Shown in pieces: positions 5,027 through 6,205 of a stretch of DNA of 6,205 bases. Made by a program: the position numbers and the translations under genes. Position 1 is the first letter of the stretch; each line of letters opens with the position of its first letter. The DNA lies in contig JBBRLA010000534.1 of the NCBI GenBank assembly GCA_038231615.1, positions 1 through 6,205 of the forward strand, in the 5' to 3' direction. The notes beneath the pieces were generated by a model, which did no database searches, had not been told where the DNA came from, and saw nothing but the letters and a program-made list of their open reading frames with translations. The DNA is from JBBRLA01 sp038231615 (GTDB lineage: Bacteria; Myxococcota_A; Polyangia; Palsa-1104; JAEUJZ01).

Positions 5027-5773
5027 AACAGCGGCAACATACTTCAGCCAGCCACCCTGTCAAATCCTCAAGTGAACGTCCTTGAGAAGGTGGTATTGTT
5101 CCTGGACAACGTTGACGAGATCGACCACGACCATCGCGGCGATGAGGCGCGCCAGGCAAGGGGGCGCGATCTGAAGTTGGTCCTGGGATTGCGGAGGGCG
5201 CCCATCGGCCTCGTCATGAGCATGAACACCTTCGTCGCGGGCATCTTGCCCAGAGAGATCGTCAGCAGGCGTGTCCTCCAGCGGCTGCCAGCGGAGCTTC
5301 TCTTCGCGATCTGGGAGCGAAGGGTAGTCAGGATGCTGACTACCCTGCCCGAAGCGGAGCGCGAGAGGGTGGGGCGCCAGCTCTGGGCACCGGAGACGGT
5401 GGCAGTGGTCCGCAAGCTCGCCGCGGCGACGGATACACCGCTTGCGCTCCTGATCTGGTTCAGGTACCTGGCCGAAGAGGATTTACTCTCCCTAAGTCGA
5501 ATCAGCGAAGGACTTGAGCGCCTGATGGAGATCTACTGCCCGACCGTCTCCCTTCTGACGTTGCGTCAGGTAGCTGCTGTGTTTGACACACCGCAATCAA
5601 CCGCCCCACGCGATCGCGTCTTGGCCGCCTGCGATTACGATGAATCCACGTTGGTACAGCTTCAGGAGCGGCAGGTGATCCTTCCGCGGGATTTCTGGCA
5701 CTCTGCCGAGTTCGTTCTGAACCCAGAAATCCGCTTTCTCCATCCACAGGTAGCGGCCCTGCTTGACGGGTAG
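5027..5773 (+). pseudogene. AAA-type ATPase, Walker B and C-terminal fragment
   Basis: The translation from 5027 begins NSGNILQPATLSNPQVNVLEK and reaches a clear Walker B strand VVLFLDNVDEID at 5090-5125, the acidic pair being the D and E at 5114-5119. A basic/acidic linker follows, then a sensor-1-like strand (APIGLVMSMNTF, with Asn), an arginine-rich stretch (GILPREIVSRRVLQRLP) that could hold an arginine finger, and helical lid residues (VVRKLAAATDTPLALLIWFRYL). A compact C-terminal part of winged-helix size (LTLRQVAAVFDTP to FLHPQVAALLDG) completes it. No Walker A is present. The frame is open upstream to an ATG at 4943, but 4943-5026 is antisense to the toxin start, so that start is probably accidental. 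Orientation and content match the Walker A fragment at 2464-2766. Joining them directly would put about 75 residues between Walker A and B, a normal spacing, so little or nothing need be missing. Confidence 0.75.
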
Positions 5774-5970
5774 GTAGCCGAAAGTCAGCGATCGCCCCGC
5801 CCCCGCTTGCCCCACCAAACCGCGCCTTTTTTCCAGTTCTCCGCCAATCATTCGTATCCCCCATAACGAAAATCAGCCTAACCCCGCACCCGACAAGGGC
5901 CACGAAAAATTCGTACGAGTGCAAATTCTTCAGATTCCCAAGCCCGTCTTCTCAAGGTAGATCTCTATTC
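5774..5970. other. Intergenic region before the last gene
   Basis: This 197-bp stretch is AT-richer than its surroundings from about 5825 on. It contains ATTCGTA twice (5850-5856 and 5909-5915), the second inside a TCGTACGA palindrome (5911-5918). No good -35/-10 pair is visible. It probably contains the promoter of the gene at 5971; the repeats are possible regulator sites at low confidence. Confidence 0.35.
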
Positions 5971-6205
5971 ATGGCACGACCAACCCCGACATCGACTGCA
6001 TCACCGCCGACCGAAGAGCCCACCGCGGCCGGCGGCGTCGCCACCCATGCCGCTCCGGCGGCTGCCGGCGGCGTCACCCCCCACGCCGTGCCGGCACGCG
6101 ATCAACTGCCGGCCCTGGACGCCAAGACACCGCCCTTCCCGCTCTCGATCGACGATCTGGACAAGTCCACCTACATCTACTGGAAAACCCAGGATGACCT
6201 GCGCA
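5971..6205 (+). CDS. Hypothetical protein with Pro/Ala/Gly-rich N-terminus (partial, C-terminus beyond the right edge)
   Basis: I do not recognise the family. The ATG at 5971 has AAGG (5954-5957) about 13 nt upstream, a rather distant ribosome site. The first 45 or so residues are disordered-looking and contain a duplicated block, AAGGVATHAAPA then AAGGVTPHAVPA, encoded by similar DNA at about 6025-6087. From about residue 50 the sequence becomes ordinary (TPPFPLSIDDLDKSTYIYW, then KTQDDLR), suggesting the start of a folded domain. There is no signal peptide. Only 78 codons are visible, so the function cannot be judged. Confidence 0.6.
   Translation, partial: MARPTPTSTASPPTEEPTAAGGVATHAAPAAAGGVTPHAVPARDQLPALDAKTPPFPLSIDDLDKSTYIYWKTQDDLR

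Noticed and set aside
5608..5795. Two GCGATCGC octamers (5610-5617 and 5788-5795), as in cyanobacterial HIP1
   Set aside because: Two copies in 6.2 kb of GC-rich DNA are not enough to indicate HIP1 iteration, and gene content does not suggest a cyanobacterium.

Overview
The window is GC-rich (roughly two thirds by eye). It carries a Hanks-type Ser/Thr kinase fragment, an FG-GAP/VCBS-type fragment, a small lipoprotein, low-complexity repeat proteins and an AAA-type ATPase split in two. That mix fits a large-genome bacterium such as a Myxococcota/deltaproteobacterial or planctomycete-like lineage. This is inference from family content only; no marker gene fixes the taxon.

Layout. 1-929 (minus): the start and most of a protein with a non-repetitive N-terminal domain and a VVEVAP hexapeptide tail that runs off the left edge. 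930-1363: no convincing gene, but a degenerate 21-bp tandem repeat. 1364-1872 (plus): a small lipoprotein whose reading frame breaks around 1550-1591. 1931-2382 (plus): two small hypothetical genes coupled by an ATGA overlap. 2464-5773: a mosaic. It holds the Walker A half of an ATPase (+), the C-terminal end of an FG-GAP/VCBS protein (-), an N-terminally truncated kinase (+), a palindrome-rich gap, and an antitoxin/toxin-like pair (-) whose toxin has a one-base frameshift. The Walker B half of an ATPase (+) follows. 5774-5970: a non-coding, AT-richer gap. 5971-6205 (plus): the start of a gene with a Pro/Ala/Gly-rich N-terminus that runs off the right edge.

The most informative reading is structural. 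One ATPase gene appears to have been opened between its Walker A and Walker B motifs, and about 2.2 kb of other material now lies inside it: remnants of a divergent VCBS/kinase gene pair plus a RelE/HigB-like toxin-antitoxin operon. The VCBS and kinase fragments have both lost their N-termini at the same point near 3210-3225, which one deletion across a divergent pair would explain. Several single-base or stop lesions (lipoprotein, toxin, kinase) suggest a decaying accessory region. A chimeric assembly or uncorrected indels could give the same picture, and the sequence alone cannot separate these. I do not see a complete, confidently novel multi-gene system.
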